64,000 nt of DNA from Adiantum capillus-veneris (taxonomy: Eukaryota; Streptophyta; Polypodiopsida; Polypodiales; Pteridaceae): contig CM043966.1 of assembly GCA_014529385.2 (NCBI GenBank), positions 42,815,537 through 42,879,536 of the forward strand, in the 5' to 3' direction. Numbering within the stretch: the stretch's first letter is position 1; the number at the start of each line of letters is the position of its first letter. Under the pieces are notes generated by a model, which searched no databases, had not been told where the DNA came from, and saw only the letters and a list, made by a program, of their open reading frames with translations. Shown here piece by piece: positions 22,207 to 33,429 of this stretch. The position numbers and the translations under genes were made by a program.

Positions 22207-23284
22207 GTGCCTTCTATGGATTATGTATTGTTGAATGATTGCGGGGAGCCATCATGTTATGATGAGGTCATGTCTAGTGTTGACAAGCTCAAGTGGGAGC
22301 AGGCTATGCAGTTAGAGATGGATTCGTTGATCCAAAACGATACGTGGGAGCTTACTCCTTTGATAGAGGGTAAGATGGCACTGCCATGCAAGTGGGTTTA
22401 CAAGATAAAATTGTGTTTAACGAATGCAAAGCCTAGGTACAAGGCAAGGCTTGTCGCTAAAGGATTCAAGCAGCAAAAGGGCATTGATTTTGATGAGATA
22501 TTCTCCCCAGTGTTGAAGATATCTACTTTGCGTGTGTTGCTTGCTTTGGTAGCTACAAAAGACATGGAGTTGAAGGAAATGGATGTAAAGACAACTTTCT
22601 TACATCCGGACTTGCATGAGGATTTGTACATGGAGCAACCAAGTGGGTTTGTTGTTCATGGTTCAAAGAAGATGGCATGCCGGCTTCTTAAAACCTTGTA
22701 TGGGCTGAAGCAATCATCTCGTGAATGGTATCGTAAGTTTGATGCATTCATGATTTCAGAGGGCTATGTATGCAGTCATGAGGACCATGCCTCTATACTC
22801 GCAGGGCTGCAGACGACAGTCTCATTGTTTTGGTTTTGGATGTGGATGACATGCTGATCGCAGGGAAGTGTATTTTTGAAGTGGATGCCTTGAAAAATAG
22901 CTACATGAGACCTTCACCATGAAGGATCTTGCGGACGCAAGTCATATTTTGGGTATGCGGATCACTCGTGATCGTTCTCGTAGGGTGCTCTTTCTTACTC
23001 AGAAAGAGTACATTGACAGGGTGCTTGAGCATTTTCATATGGAAGGGGGGAAGGCCATTAGTACCCCGTTGCCTCCATATGTAAAACTCAGCCATGATGA
23101 TAGCCCTCAGACAGATTTGGAGACTGCAAAGATGTCTCAGATTCCCTATGCATCAGCTGTTGGTTCCTTGATGTATGCCATTGTGACCACACATCCAGAT
23201 CTTCCTCATGCAGTTGGTGTGGTTAGCAGATACATGTCTAACCCGGGCAAGCATCAGTGGGATGCAGTGAGAGGTATTCTCTGA
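22207..23284 (+). pseudogene. Copia C reverse transcriptase
   Basis: RVT_2 hallmarks are clear: CKWVYKIK, KARLVAKGFKQQKGIDFDEI, FSPVLKISTLRVLLALVATK, DVKTTFLHPDLHEDLYMEQP, LLKTLYGLKQSSREWYRKF. A frame break near 22790 precedes the catalytic box, which reads LDVDDML where copia usually has YVDDM. The frame recovers after a TAG at 22898-22900 (Gln in the family) and continues MKDLADASHILGMRI and YASAVGSLMYA to 23284. The YVDD tyrosine change and the stops make it inactive. Confidence 0.9.
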
Positions 23285-23800
23285 TAGTTGAGAGGGACTT
23301 CAGAGTTGTCCCTATGTTATGGTGAGAAGGATATGTTTGTTTGAAGATATACAGATTCAGACTATGCAGGGTCAGTGGACTCGAGGAAGTCTACTAGTGG
23401 CTATGTGTTCACAGTTGTTGCAGGCGGACCGGTTTTGTGGGCATCACGTTTACAGCCATGCGTTGCTTTGAGCACTATAGAGGCTGAATATATGGCTACC
23501 ACTGAGGCTGCCAAGGAGGCCGTATGGATCTCACGACTAGTGGGAGATCTTGGTATGGCTGGTGATGCTCTGATGCTACATTGTGATAGCCAGAGTGCCA
23601 TAGCGTTGGCACGGAATCCTGTCTTCCATGCAAAGACAAAGCACATTGAGGTGAGATATCACTTCATAGGAGAGGTGCTAGAGGGCAAGCGCATAGAGCT
23701 TGTCAAGGTACACATTGACGATAACCCTGCTGACCTACTCATGAAGTCTTTAGCCTCACAACGGTTTGCACACTGCAGATCACTGATGGGTATGGCTTGA
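23285..23800 (+). pseudogene. Copia C RNase H
   Basis: After TGATAG at 23282-23287 the frame reads GTSELSLCYG and YTDSDYAGS, then the open stretch 23375-23800: KSTSGYVFTVVAGGPVLWAS, VALSTIEAEYMATTEAAKEA, LHCDSQSAIALARNPVFHAK, THIEVRYHFI-type motif and NPADLLMKSL. The catalytic acids (Asp, Glu, Asp) of copia RNase H are in place. It is followed by the purine tract and the 3' LTR. Confidence 0.92.
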
Positions 23801-23843
23801 CTTCATTTGCTGTACTTTGGCCACTTTAAAGGCACACGGCCTT

Positions 23844-23855
23844 TAAGTGAGAGAT
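23844..23855 (+). promoter_or_regulatory. Polypurine tract of copia C
   Basis: TAAGTGAGAGAT lies directly before the 3' LTR start TGTTGGG. Confidence 0.85.
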
Positions 23856-24042
23856 TGTTGGGTTAAAGGCCAGTGTGCTCGGCTGCCCATTGTTCAGCCG
23901 CCCATGTACATCCATTCTTTTACTCATTCATGATAACTATACTTATAACTGCACATTGCAGTGTGAGTACCGCCCCGCCACACACGGTGTCTATCTCCTT
24001 CTTCATGCTTGCTCTCTGCGTGTGTGCTCTCCGATCCCAACA
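23856..24042 (+). repeat. 3' LTR of copia C
   Basis: TGTTGGGTTAAAGG...ATCCCAACA, 187 bp, followed by the target duplication TTAGC. Confidence 0.93.
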
Positions 24043-24300
24043 TTAGCTTGCTGCTAACATTCCCCCCCTCCTCGACTGTGTCATCCCTTGACACAGTTTC
24101 ATGGAGTGAAATAGTCTTTAGGTTGACAGCTGGCAAGAAGGTCTTTAAGTGCTTGAAGTGCTTTTTGATATATGATGCGCTGTTCTTTCTCAGGGACTTG
24201 CAGAAATTGAACAATAACTTTGTTCTTTAGTTCTATGGCTGGATATTTGACAAACCTTGCTATTAAATTGCTGATCACTCGTCCAAAAATATTTGTACAC
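24043..24300 (-). repeat. Gypsy D: end of 3' LTR, purine tract and 3' coding tail
   Basis: 24043-24059 completes the D LTR. On the minus strand a tract GAGGAGGGGGGGAA (24060-24075) precedes TGTTAGC, a clear polypurine tract and LTR start. Upstream on the minus strand (24099-24300) a frame reads YPAIELKNKVIVQFLQ and EKEQRIIYQKALQALK, a helical tail I cannot assign but which would be the end of the 3' ORF of D. The region is cut at 24300 by element E. Confidence 0.55.
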
Positions 24301-24760
24301 TGGAGAGGGGGAATGAGGTACACACCCAACACACGACACAAAGCTTCCCTACAACTCAGGGTATCCACAACACCCCTAACCTCTCAAATAACACCTTCAA
24401 ATTGGCTAATTTGCACTAATAGACCCGCCTTGGCACACAAAACAACTATCTTCTACCCTGCAAAGACACCCACAGTGCTCAACCCACCCTTTTTGGCTCA
24501 AAACACCCCGATTCTATCGTCTTGGTAACACTCTTCAAGCTATAGGCAGACCCTTCCGCAAGCATTGACAAGCACCTAAGAGCGAGAGAAAAGGAGGGGA
24601 ATGGGGAGAAGAAACACGAGAAAGAGGGGCAAAGGCTTGGTAGTATTGCATAGGGAGATAGTACAACCAAGTCTGTAGCTCCAATGGCAATCTTACAATA
24701 CACAAGCTAACAAGCATCCATCAACTCTTTCTGGCAAAAAAGCCCTTAAACTTTTATCCC

Positions 24761-24783
24761 CTTTTATAGGTCTTGGCTAAGGC
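24761..24783 (-). promoter_or_regulatory. Putative core promoter of the E LTR
   Basis: On the minus strand GCCTTAGCCAAGA precedes CTATAAAAGG. The same arrangement is kept in the other E LTR at 32171-32193. Confidence 0.55.
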
Positions 24784-25032
24784 TAAAAAAGAAAAACAAG
24801 GAGCTATCAAGCTTGTGCAATCATCTTTAGCTTCATTTAGAACTCTTGCATTGCTACCACTTGGCACATTTGATTTTTTTGGTAACTTTTGCATGGTACC
24901 TCTCTCTGCCCAATTTGGCCGCCCTTGCACTTGCCCTCTTGGGCTTTTGAACACCTCTCGATTGTCTCTCTCTCTCATTTGACCTTGTGGCGTGGGACAC
25001 CCCCCTTGGATCACCTTTGACTGGCCTTGGGC

Positions 25033-25035
<3 letters not shown>

Positions 25036-25098
<63 letters not shown>

Positions 25099-25164
25099 CT
25101 CACTTCACTGCAGGACCCCTCCTCTAGGCAATAGCGACATCGCTATTGGGGGGGGGGGGGGGGG
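25036..25164. repeat. (CT)n tract followed by 17-G homopolymer
   Basis: CT dinucleotides at 25036-25096 and a G17 run at 25148-25164. In the other LTR the CT tract is about 99 bp and the G run only 7 bp, so both are unstable. Confidence 0.93.
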
Positions 25165-25982
25165 TGCCTTTTAAAATAGCGAGCACGGATCGGCTGCTTA
25201 GAGACCCGCCACATCTCTCTGTGCGTGTGCTCCTGAGCCAACCCTAGTTCTCCCAACCTTGCTGCGCTTCACAATTCCCCGAGCCCCCGAATAGAGGCCA
25301 CAAAAACCGAGAAAGTCATCTACAATCAATCCTGAACAAATGCACCAGATCTTTCCAACTGCTATAACTTTTTGCTCCGGGCTCCGTTTGACGAGCAGTC
25401 AACTCTTGCTAGCTCCATACACTACATAGCACCTTCTTGAACTCTACCACGGTCCTAAAAATTCCAACTGGCACGACTCCCCATGTGGTTAGGTGGACAT
25501 CAGCCTAGCCCCCGACAAATCTTCAACTGGCCATAAACTGCAATCCGTGACTTCGATCTGCAATCTGAAAAGACAGGTAGGCTCCATAAATTGAGCACTA
25601 CGCGCCTGTACCCTGACATCCACTTGGTCCACCTATCCTCAGCTGCCCTGTCTGACAAGAATCTGCTACACACCGTACCTTCAAACTCCAATAACTTGGG
25701 CTCCGTAGCTCTGTTTGATGAGCCGTCTAGACCTGCTGCTTTAGCACTTCAAGCTCTACATTCCTAGACCCAAAGACTACACCTCGAATCTCCTTCACCT
25801 GCTTCCCAAATTAGCCCCTCTTGGAGCCTTCCTTGGCCTATAAACCACATCACTCATACATTTCCACTGCTATCTGTCAGCCCATGATCTTCCTAGCTGC
25901 TCTAGCCTTTTGCCATGCTTCTGCTAGCCTGCACATACCTGCCCATGCCATCTTTTAGGGTTGACACACTTTGGATGTACCA

Positions 25983-26000
25983 TCATTGCCCACCCCCTAG
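25983..26000 (-). promoter_or_regulatory. Polypurine tract of gypsy E
   Basis: On the minus strand CTAGGGGGTGGGCAATGA directly precedes the 3' LTR. Confidence 0.7.
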
Positions 26001-26165
26001 TTGAGCATTTATGTTTAACCACATAAGAGCTGTATCCTACTACAAACTGCAAACACTGAGCACACTATGAGAAAATCGGAAAAAAACTCAACTATATGTA
26101 CATAGTTTTATTTCTAGCATATGAGAAGATTGCTTAGGTTGGTTGCCCAGCCCCTCTATTAAAAC

Positions 26166-27293
26166 CTAATGCACTACTGGCAGCAACTCCCTCTCAAAAT
26201 ATAGCTTGTGATGCACACCATTGACCCTGTTCTTGAGAAAACAACCATGCATCCTCATTAATGCATAGGTACCATTGGGAAAAGCTTGATGGACCTTGTA
26301 AGGCCCTGTCCACTTCCTTTTGAATTTATTTTGAAAGGTAAAGTCAAGATAGCTCTCGTACTTCATCACTAGATCTCCCTTCTCAATCAGCTTTTCTGGC
26401 AAATGTTGGTTGAACTTTGCTACTCTTTTCTCTAGCTACTTCACATAAAAGTCTGCTGCCACCTCATGATCCATCTTCAAATTTTCAAGACTTGTAATCT
26501 TATCCTACAAAACATCTTGATGAGCTTTATCAACCCGCCACAAACCTTTGAGCACCCCTAACTGCACATGTACGGGTAATACTGCTTCCTTGCCATAGAC
26601 CAACTCATAAGGAGTAAAGTTGGTAGCCACCTTGTACGAAGTCCTGTAAGCCCACAGACATTTGTCAAGGTTAGATTCCCACTCTACAACCTGCTGGTAG
26701 ATGTACTTAGTAAGCATCTTGACTATCTGTCCATTGGCACTTTCCACTGAATCATTGCATTGTGGATGGTATGGAGATGAAAATCGATGTTGAATCCCCA
26801 ACTTTTCTACTAGGGCATGCACCAACTTATTTTTGAACCCTTGTCCTTGATCAGATATAAGCATCCAAGGTACTCCAAAATGACAACATATGCAATCAAA
26901 AACAAACTAGGCAACAATATGTGCATTTACCTCTTTTACCGCTTTAGCCTCCACCCACCTAGTGAGGTAGTCTATAGCAACCACAACATACTTTTTACCA
27001 CTAATTGACTTGGGCAATGGACCGACAGCATCCAAACCCCACTTTTCAAAAGGGTCATGTGCTATGATAGCCCCTTGCTGCTCGGCTACCAGTTGTCTTT
27101 CACCCATTACTTGGCACCGATGGCACGTCTTGCACCAACAGTGCACATCTCGCACAACAGAAAGCCACCAAAACCCACTTCTTAAAACTACGAAACAAGA
27201 CTTGATCCTTACCTTGATGTCCTCTCTCTTCATGGAACTGCTCCAATACCATATCAATCTCCTCCATGTAAAGGATTCGATGGAGCACCCCAT
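26166..27293 (-). pseudogene. Gypsy E integrase
   Basis: Reading on the minus strand: a decayed zinc-binding segment (EERGHQGKDQV, then CHRCQVMGER), the core with DAVGPLPKSISGKKYVVVAI (first Asp), LISDQGQGFKN (second Asp) and SSPYHPQCNDSVES (Glu), then a GPY/F-like end (KFKRKWTGPYKVHQAFPNGT, LKNRVNGVHHKLYF). All three catalytic acids are present. The sequence is split into three frames (26907-27293, 26505-26864, 26166-26402). Confidence 0.88.
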
Positions 27294-27336
27294 CTCAACC
27301 GTGCATCATAAGATTTTCTCCTACCACAGTGAACTT

Positions 27337-28193
27337 TCAAGCTCTTTGAACAATTCTCCTCTTTTGTAGCATGGAATGCCCTTCACAACATTGACCCGTA
27401 CTCAAGCAATCATCAATGTCTTTCAAAGTCTCTCTACCTGCATAAGTAGCCGATGCCACATACAAACTCGACACATGTGTTTGAACACGACTGCTAGCCA
27501 ACCGATCTGCTTCCTGGTTCTGTTCCCTTCTCACATGTTTGAACTGCACCTCTTTAAAAAACTTCAACAGCTTCTTTATAGAGAAAAACCAATTCTTGAG
27601 AGAATCCCTCTTTACCTGCCATTGGACCAAAAGTTATTTGATAACCAATAAAGCATCACCTTTCACTACTAACCTTGATATGCCAAATTCAGCTTCAAAC
27701 CAAGATGTAAAGTAAGATACCCTGCCTCATTGTTGGTATGCACCTCTTCCAAGTCATAAGCTTTGGAAAAAATGATTGTGCCGTGTGGATCTTGAATGAC
27801 CACACCTCCACCCGCTCTTTGTGTTACCATTATGTAAGCGCCATCAAACCACATAGTGAAGGCCCCTTCCAAGTCTGGCTCCTCTTTGTCCTCCTCTCAC
27901 ACTACCCTTGGATAAATCGAGAATTCGATCTCTTTGTTGACTAGGATATCCACCAAAGAGAACAACTCGTATGATCTACTTTAAACTCGAACTCAAACTC
28001 CTGAAGCTCTATCACCCATTTCATGATTCGCTTCCCCGGCTTCAAGTGTAGCACCACTTTAGGCAAAAGATTGTTAGCCGCCGTCAACACATAAAATTTA
28101 GAACGATCAAATACACTTTGAACTTTTTGCAGGCAAAGACTAAAGCCATCACCCACTATACAGCTTCCGTATAAGTAGTCTCTCTGTGACTAA
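27337..28193 (-). pseudogene. Gypsy E RNase H pair (gRNH remnant and aRNH)
   Basis: Just after RT, broken frames give SRVISHRETTYTEA and ALVFACKKFKVYL, the end of the usual gypsy RNase H. A second RNase H-like domain follows: MWFDGAYIMVTQRAGGGVVI, VHTNNEAGYLTLHLGLKLNL, then WQVKRDSLKNWFFSIKKLLK and VRREQNQEADRLAS. The DGA, NNEA and NQEAD positions match the additional RNase H that marks Tat-lineage plant elements. Several stops interrupt it. Confidence 0.75.
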
Positions 28194-29125
28194 TTACCCG
28201 GCTTTTGAAGTAAATAGGCTTATAACTTCTCCCACCTTTTGTAGAAACACTGCTCCAATGGCCACCATACCCACCGTCATAGCAATATAGAAGTCATTCT
28301 CTTGGTTGAGAGGGCACACTGTAGGTAGCTGACATAGAATTCCTTTCACTTTGTCAAACGCCTCTTGAGCTTCATTATCCCATTGAAATCCATGCACTTG
28401 TTGAGCCCTTTTTTGAAGAGGGTAAACATACTTCTCTGGATCTGCTTCTATTCCATTCTGTGATACCGCATGACCCAATAGTTGAGCCCTTGGTTGTGCC
28501 AACTTGCACTTCTTCAGGTTCAATTGCCCTCCTTCTTCATCTAGCCTTTGAAAGCACGGCCTTAGCTTGGACAAATGTTCCGCCCTGGATCTATAACAGC
28601 CAATATCATCCAATAAAAACTCTGATGAACTTACCCAAGTATGGCTTGAACAACTTGCTCATCTAGTCTTGAAATGTAGCATACGCATTCACCAATCTAA
28701 AAGGCATACTGCGGTAGGCAAAGCATCCCCATGGAGAGATGAAGGTAGTCTTCAGCTGATCCTCCAAAGCAATACCAATCTGAAAATACCTTGAAAAACC
28801 ATCCATGATAGAATAGCATTCGTGCCCGGTAGCCTGATTTAGAATCTCATCTTGAAATGGCAAAGGGTAGTGATTCCGCTTGGTCGCAGCGTTCAAGGGC
28901 TTATAGTCTACACATATTCACCATTTCCCATTCTTCTTTGGAGTAATGATAACAGGAGAAACCCATTTAGAATCTTATATAATACCTCCCTCAAGAAACT
29001 TGTTGATCTCCTGCCATAGAGCCTCCTTTAAAATATCTCCCAACCTCCTTAGCTTCTGTGCTTTTGGCCTGTATCCGTCTTTAAGTAGGATCCGATGCTC
29101 CACTGCTTTAGCTCCTCTCAAATCT
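28194..29125 (-). pseudogene. Gypsy E reverse transcriptase
   Basis: Recognisable segments in order on the minus strand: VEHRILLKDGYRPKAQKLRR, NKFLEGGII, NAATKRNHYPLPFQDEIL, IMDGFSRYFQIGIALED, TTFISPWGCFAYRSMPFRLV and NAYATFQD, then the catalytic box LLDDIGCY, and LNLKKCKLAQPRAQLLGHAV with QEAFDKVKGIL. LLDD in place of F/YxDD keeps both aspartates. Stops at several points prevent translation in one piece. Confidence 0.88.
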
Positions 29126-29857
29126 TTATACTCCATCGAATAAGTCTGGATAGGATGCACATAGGTCCATATAGCCTTCCTTCTCCTGCTTGGTTAAATT
29201 TGTGCCTAGCATATCTTCCACCTCTTTAGCCTTCAGACTACAGACAGGGGCTTGCATACCTTTACTTGCACTGGTAGAATCTATGGTGACTCCGAATAAA
29301 TCTGTATCCAGCTTCAATAAATCTTCATCGCTCCCTTCCTCTTCGACACTGGTGGACCCTTCATCATAAGTCGACTCGGTTTCATATTCATAACTGGTGC
29401 TAGAATCCTTGTCATCACCCCCGGCTGACGGATGAAAGTGGCTTTCCCTGGTCTTCAGATCCAACATGATTTGCCCTCCATTTTCTCGATCCGGCAAGGT
29501 AAATACCCTCTTCTCCCAATCTTGCTTGGCCCCAATTGCCAACAACCATGGCCTCCCCAATATATTTGGATAAGCATTTTCTCCTGCTTTCATGACAAAA
29601 AAATCAATTAAGCATTCAATCCTCACGACCTTTACCTTCACATCGTGTGCCACTCCTAAACACCGAACTTTGGCATGGTTGGACATCCTCATTCGCACAT
29701 CGGACTTGACGACAAATTTAATACCAATATTCCTCATAGCAGTCTCTGTGATCACAACGACGTGCACACCACCATCAATATAGGCTTGAACATGCTTCTT
29801 CTTTTCAAGCAAAACGTCCACCACTGGAAGCACATCGATCGGACTCCCCACCCTCAA
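29126..29857 (-). CDS. Gypsy E protease with acidic linker
   Basis: The 243-aa open frame carries a retropepsin-like domain: AYIDGGVHVVVITETAMRNI near residues 36-55, and NILGRPWLLAIGAKQDWE near 100. The active-site triad reads Asp-Gly-Gly, as in many plant Tat-type elements. It is followed by a strongly acidic Ser/Glu/Asp linker (STSVEEEGSDEDLL) and then the lead-in to RT (LTKQEKEGYMDLCASYPDLF). The ATG is internal to a polyprotein and probably not a true start. Confidence 0.8.
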   Translation of the reverse strand: MRVGSPIDVLPVVDVLLEKKKHVQAYIDGGVHVVVITETAMRNIGIKFVVKSDVRMRMSNHAKVRCLGVAHDVKVKVVRIECLIDFFVMKAGENAYPNILGRPWLLAIGAKQDWEKRVFTLPDRENGGQIMLDLKTRESHFHPSAGGDDKDSSTSYEYETESTYDEGSTSVEEEGSDEDLLKLDTDLFGVTIDSTSASKGMQAPVCSLKAKEVEDMLGTNLTKQEKEGYMDLCASYPDLFDGV

Positions 29858-29959
29858 GGCTAGATTCTATACCGCATACACATCTCCTCCTACTCGGGGA
29901 AGCCTCGTACTGACATTGGTTGACCACTGCCTCCTTAATTTAGGGTTTAATGCAAGCGA

Positions 29960-31645
29960 CTACTCAAAAGTGATGTTAGCCTTTTGATTTTGGACATCTC
30001 TTACCTGATCATATTCTAGATTACCGCGCCCCAACTGAAAATCCTTCTTTGTAATTCTTTGTCTTCGCCTTCTCTTGCTTGGTTCTGGCTGCTCTCTACC
30101 TTCGTTCACTTTCTCTTTACACTTCTTTGCTCTAGTTTCACGTTTCGTCTCGGTCTCTCTTTCGCCTCTTGCTCTTTTGTTCGCCATAGTATCAATCTCC
30201 TGCCTGCCAATACCAATAATATTAACCTTTTGCACTTCATCATTACCTGACGGAGCCGCGTGTATTAGGTTTTTGATTGCTTGCTGCTCCCTTTGACCAT
30301 TAAACTGTGCCTGGCCCCTTCCTTGACCAAACAGAGGATACATACCACCCCTTTCCCTCGGTGGGTGAGGATAATCTGGAGCATAGTGGCCCTCCTCTCC
30401 GCAATTGTAACATCTGCCAGGCAATTGCCTAGCCTTGCCTCTTCTTGTCCTTGCTTGGCCGTTGTGCATAACACTTAAAAGCAACTCTTGCATTTGCTCA
30501 TACAAATCTTGAACTATACATATCCATTGTTGAGGAACTGTTGCTACCCCTCGATTATGCTGATTCTCCACTTGAACTTCTTCTCTCAGACTTGCGGTCG
30601 GAGTGGGAACCATTGCCTAATATCCCAATGCACCTTGCTCAATCTTATTTTTAATTTTTTGGCTCTTTGACCATGCTATAGCAACAACCCCGTTGTAATT
30701 CTCCGGGCCCTCAAAAACAAAGGATACATACCATCCCTTTCCCTTGGTGGGTGAGGGCAATCTGGAGCATAGTGGCCCTCCTCTCCGCAATTGTAACATC
30801 TGCCAGGAAATTGCCTAGCCTTGCCTCTTCCTGTCCTTGCTTGGACTCTGTCTATAACACTTAAACGCAACTCTTGCATTTAAGTGTTATAGACTCTTCC
30901 TTTCCTTGCTTGGACTCTGTCTATAACACTTAAACGCAACTCTTGCATTTGGTCAGACAAATCTTGAGCTGTACGTACCCATTGTTGAGGAACGGTCTCT
31001 ACCCCTCGATTATACTGATTCTCCACTTGAACTTCTTCTCTCGGACTTGCGGTCGGATTGGGAACCATCACCTCGTATCCCAATGCACCTTGCTCAATCT
31101 TCTTTTTAATTTTTTGGCTCTTTGACCGTGCTATAGCAACAACCCCGTTGTAATTCTCCGGGCCCTCGAAATCCACCTATTCACAAAGTTCTGGATGCAA
31201 AAAAGCCATAAATTTTTCCAATTTAAAGTACTCACCCCCATTGGACAACTGCATGGCTACTACAAAGTCCCTCCAACACTCTTCGAAGCGGGCAAGGAAA
31301 ACACCAAACTCCTCGTTCACATCTTGCTTCAAATTCTTCAACCTTGCATCTAGATCGACATGAGATATCTCTTTACGAAAATCATGCAGAAAACGGGCCC
31401 GCAATGCAGGCCACATAAGTCTTGGCTCTCCTTCCAAGGCATGGAACCATGTCTTTGCTCTTCCTCACATCAGAGCGGAATCGTTTGCATTTTGCTATCT
31501 TCATTTGGCATATGCAATGATAGCATATACAACTCAAAATCGGCCATCCACTCTTCCCGATCTTCTTCTCCGGTGAAAACTGGTCCATATATGTGCGCTG
31601 CCATCTCTCCTTGATAGAGTAACTTTCTTTGATCAAAACCGACAA
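29960..31645 (-). pseudogene. Gypsy E gag with partly duplicated zinc-knuckle region
   Basis: The minus-strand capsid part includes AALRARFLHDFRKEISHVDL and FGVFLARFEECWRDFVVAM (31177-31437), typical of Retrotrans_gag. A segment with LGYEVMVPNPTASPREEVQ, MQELRLSVIDRVQAR and the knuckle CYNCGEEGHYAPDC is present twice because of a 386-bp tandem duplication. In the 3' copy the last Cys of the knuckle is Tyr (APDYPHPP). A basic region rich in KRRRRQR follows. Stops occur throughout the capsid. Confidence 0.83.
30335..31172 (-). repeat. 386-bp tandem duplication in E gag, with a palindromic secondary rearrangement
   Basis: The phrase AGGATACATACCA starts copies at 30335 and 30721. Inside the second copy a 69-bp segment is itself repeated (30841 and 30910). 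Between them lies an inverted copy: TCTATAACACTTAAA (30851-30865) and TTTAAGTGTTATAGA (30879-30893), a perfect 15-bp hairpin arm with a 13-nt loop. Confidence 0.88.
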
Positions 31646-31655
31646 GCAATCAGTT

Positions 31656-31675
31656 GCTCCTTAGTGGGGGCACCA
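31656..31675 (-). promoter_or_regulatory. Candidate primer-binding site of gypsy E
   Basis: Five bases inside the 5' LTR the minus strand reads TGGTGCCCCCACTAAGGAGC. Starting with TGG as a primer site should, it is well placed, but I cannot name the tRNA. Confidence 0.45.
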
Positions 31676-32170
31676 GAAGATGGAGAGGGGGAACGAGGTA
31701 CACACCCGACACAAAGCACAAAGCCCACCTACAGCTCAGGGTATCCACAACACCCCTAACCTCTCAAATAATACCTTCAAATTGACTAATTTGCACTAAC
31801 AAACCCACCCTGGCACGCAAAACAACTATCTTCTACCCTGTAGAGACACCATTCAGCACAAATGCATCCACACTGCTCAACTCACCCTTTCCGGCTCATA
31901 AAACACCCTGATTTTGTCCTCTTGGTAACACTCTTCAAACTGCAGGCAAACCCTTCCGCAAGCATTGACAAGCACACTAAGAGCGATAGAAAAGGAGGGG
32001 AATGGGGAGAAGCAACCCGAGAAAGAGGGGCAAAGGCTTGGTAGTATTATGCATAGGGAGATAGTACAACCAAGTCTGCAACTCCAATGGCAAGCTTACA
32101 ATACACATGCTTGCAAGCATCCCCAACAACTCTCTCTGGCAAAAAAGCCCTTAAAAATTCACTTCTATCC

Positions 32171-32193
32171 CCTTTTATAGGGCTTGGCTAAGG
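32171..32193 (-). promoter_or_regulatory. Putative core promoter of the E 5' LTR
   Basis: GCCTTAGCCAAGCC followed by CTATAAAAGGGG on the minus strand. Confidence 0.55.
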
Positions 32194-32375
32194 CTAAAAA
32201 AGATAAAACAAGGAGCTATCAAGCCTGTGCAATCATGTTTAGCTTTAGTTAGAATTCTCTTGCATTGCTACCACTTGCCACATTTGATTTTTTTGGTAAC
32301 TTTTGCATGGTACCTCTCTCTGCCCAATTTGGCCGCCCTTGCACTTGCCTTCTTGGGCCTATGAACACCTCTCAG

Positions 32376-32481
<106 letters not shown>

Positions 32482-33429
32482 GACCTTGTGGCGCAGGACA
32501 CCCCCCTTGGCTCACCTTTGACCGGCCTTGGGCCCTTCTCTCTCTTTGGCTCACTTCACTGCGAGACCCCTCCCCTAGGCAATAGCGACATCGCTATTGG
32601 GGGGGGATTTTGCCTTTAAAAATAGCGAGCGCGGGATTGGCTACTTACAGACCCACAATGTCACCTCTACATGTGCGCTCCCAAGCCGACCCGAGTTCTC
32701 CCAACCTTGCCGCGCTTCACAATTCCCCGAGTCATCGAATCGAGGTCGCAAAAACCGAGAAAGTCATCTCCAATCAATCCCGAACAAATGCACCTAATCT
32801 TTCCAACTGCTGTAACTTTCTGCTCTGAGCTCCGTTTGATGAGCAGTCAACTCCTGCTTGCTCATACATTGCATATCACTTTCTCAAACTCTACCGTGGT
32901 CCTAAAAATGCTAGATGGCATGACTCCCCATGTAATCAGGTGGGCACCAACCTAGCCCTCGGCAAAACTTCAACTAGCCATAAACTACAATCCGTGGCTT
33001 CGCTCTGCAATCCGAAAAGACGGGTAGGCTCCATAAATTGAGCACTATGCACCTATACCATGACATCCACTTGGGCCACTTGTCCTCAACTGCCCTGTCG
33101 GGCAAGAATCTGCTACACACCGTACCTTCAAACTCCAATAACTTGGGCTCCCTAGCTCTGTTTGCTGAGCCGTCTGGACCTGCTCCTTCAACACTTCAAG
33201 CTCTACATTCTTGGATCCAAAGATTGCAGCTCGAATCTCCTTCACTTGCTCCCCAAATTAGCCCCTTATAGAGCCTTCCTTGGACTATAAACCGCATCAG
33301 TCATACATCTCCGCTGCTCCCTGTCAGCCCATGATCTTCCTAGCTGCTCCAGCCTTTTGCCATGCTTCTGCTAGCCTGCACATACCTGCCCATTCCATCT
33401 TCTAGGGTCGACACACTTTGGATGTACCA

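Larger units (their letters stand above)
11280..24042 (+). mobile_element. Copia element C, interrupted by chromovirus B
   Basis: Element C has matching 187-bp LTRs (11280-11466 and 23856-24042; five differences by eye), a 5-bp target duplication TTAGC (11275-11279 and 24043-24047), an initiator-Met primer site and a purine tract. Gag-PR-INT-RT-RNH order is that of Ty1/copia. Removing the 7100-bp B insertion and its duplicated 5 bp leaves about 5.66 kb, normal for copia. The coding region is broken by B, a 38-bp tandem duplication, frameshifts and nonsense changes, so it is inactive. It landed in the LTR of gypsy D. Confidence 0.93.
24301..25982 (-). repeat. 3' LTR of gypsy E
   Basis: 1682 bp; homologous to 31681-33429. 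Contains a minus-strand core promoter near 24761-24783, a CT tract (25036-25096) and a run of 17 G (25148-25164). Confidence 0.9.

Noticed and set aside
25148-25164. Functional G-quadruplex
   Set aside because: A single unstable G homopolymer (17 in one LTR, 7 in the other); no conserved four-tract pattern.
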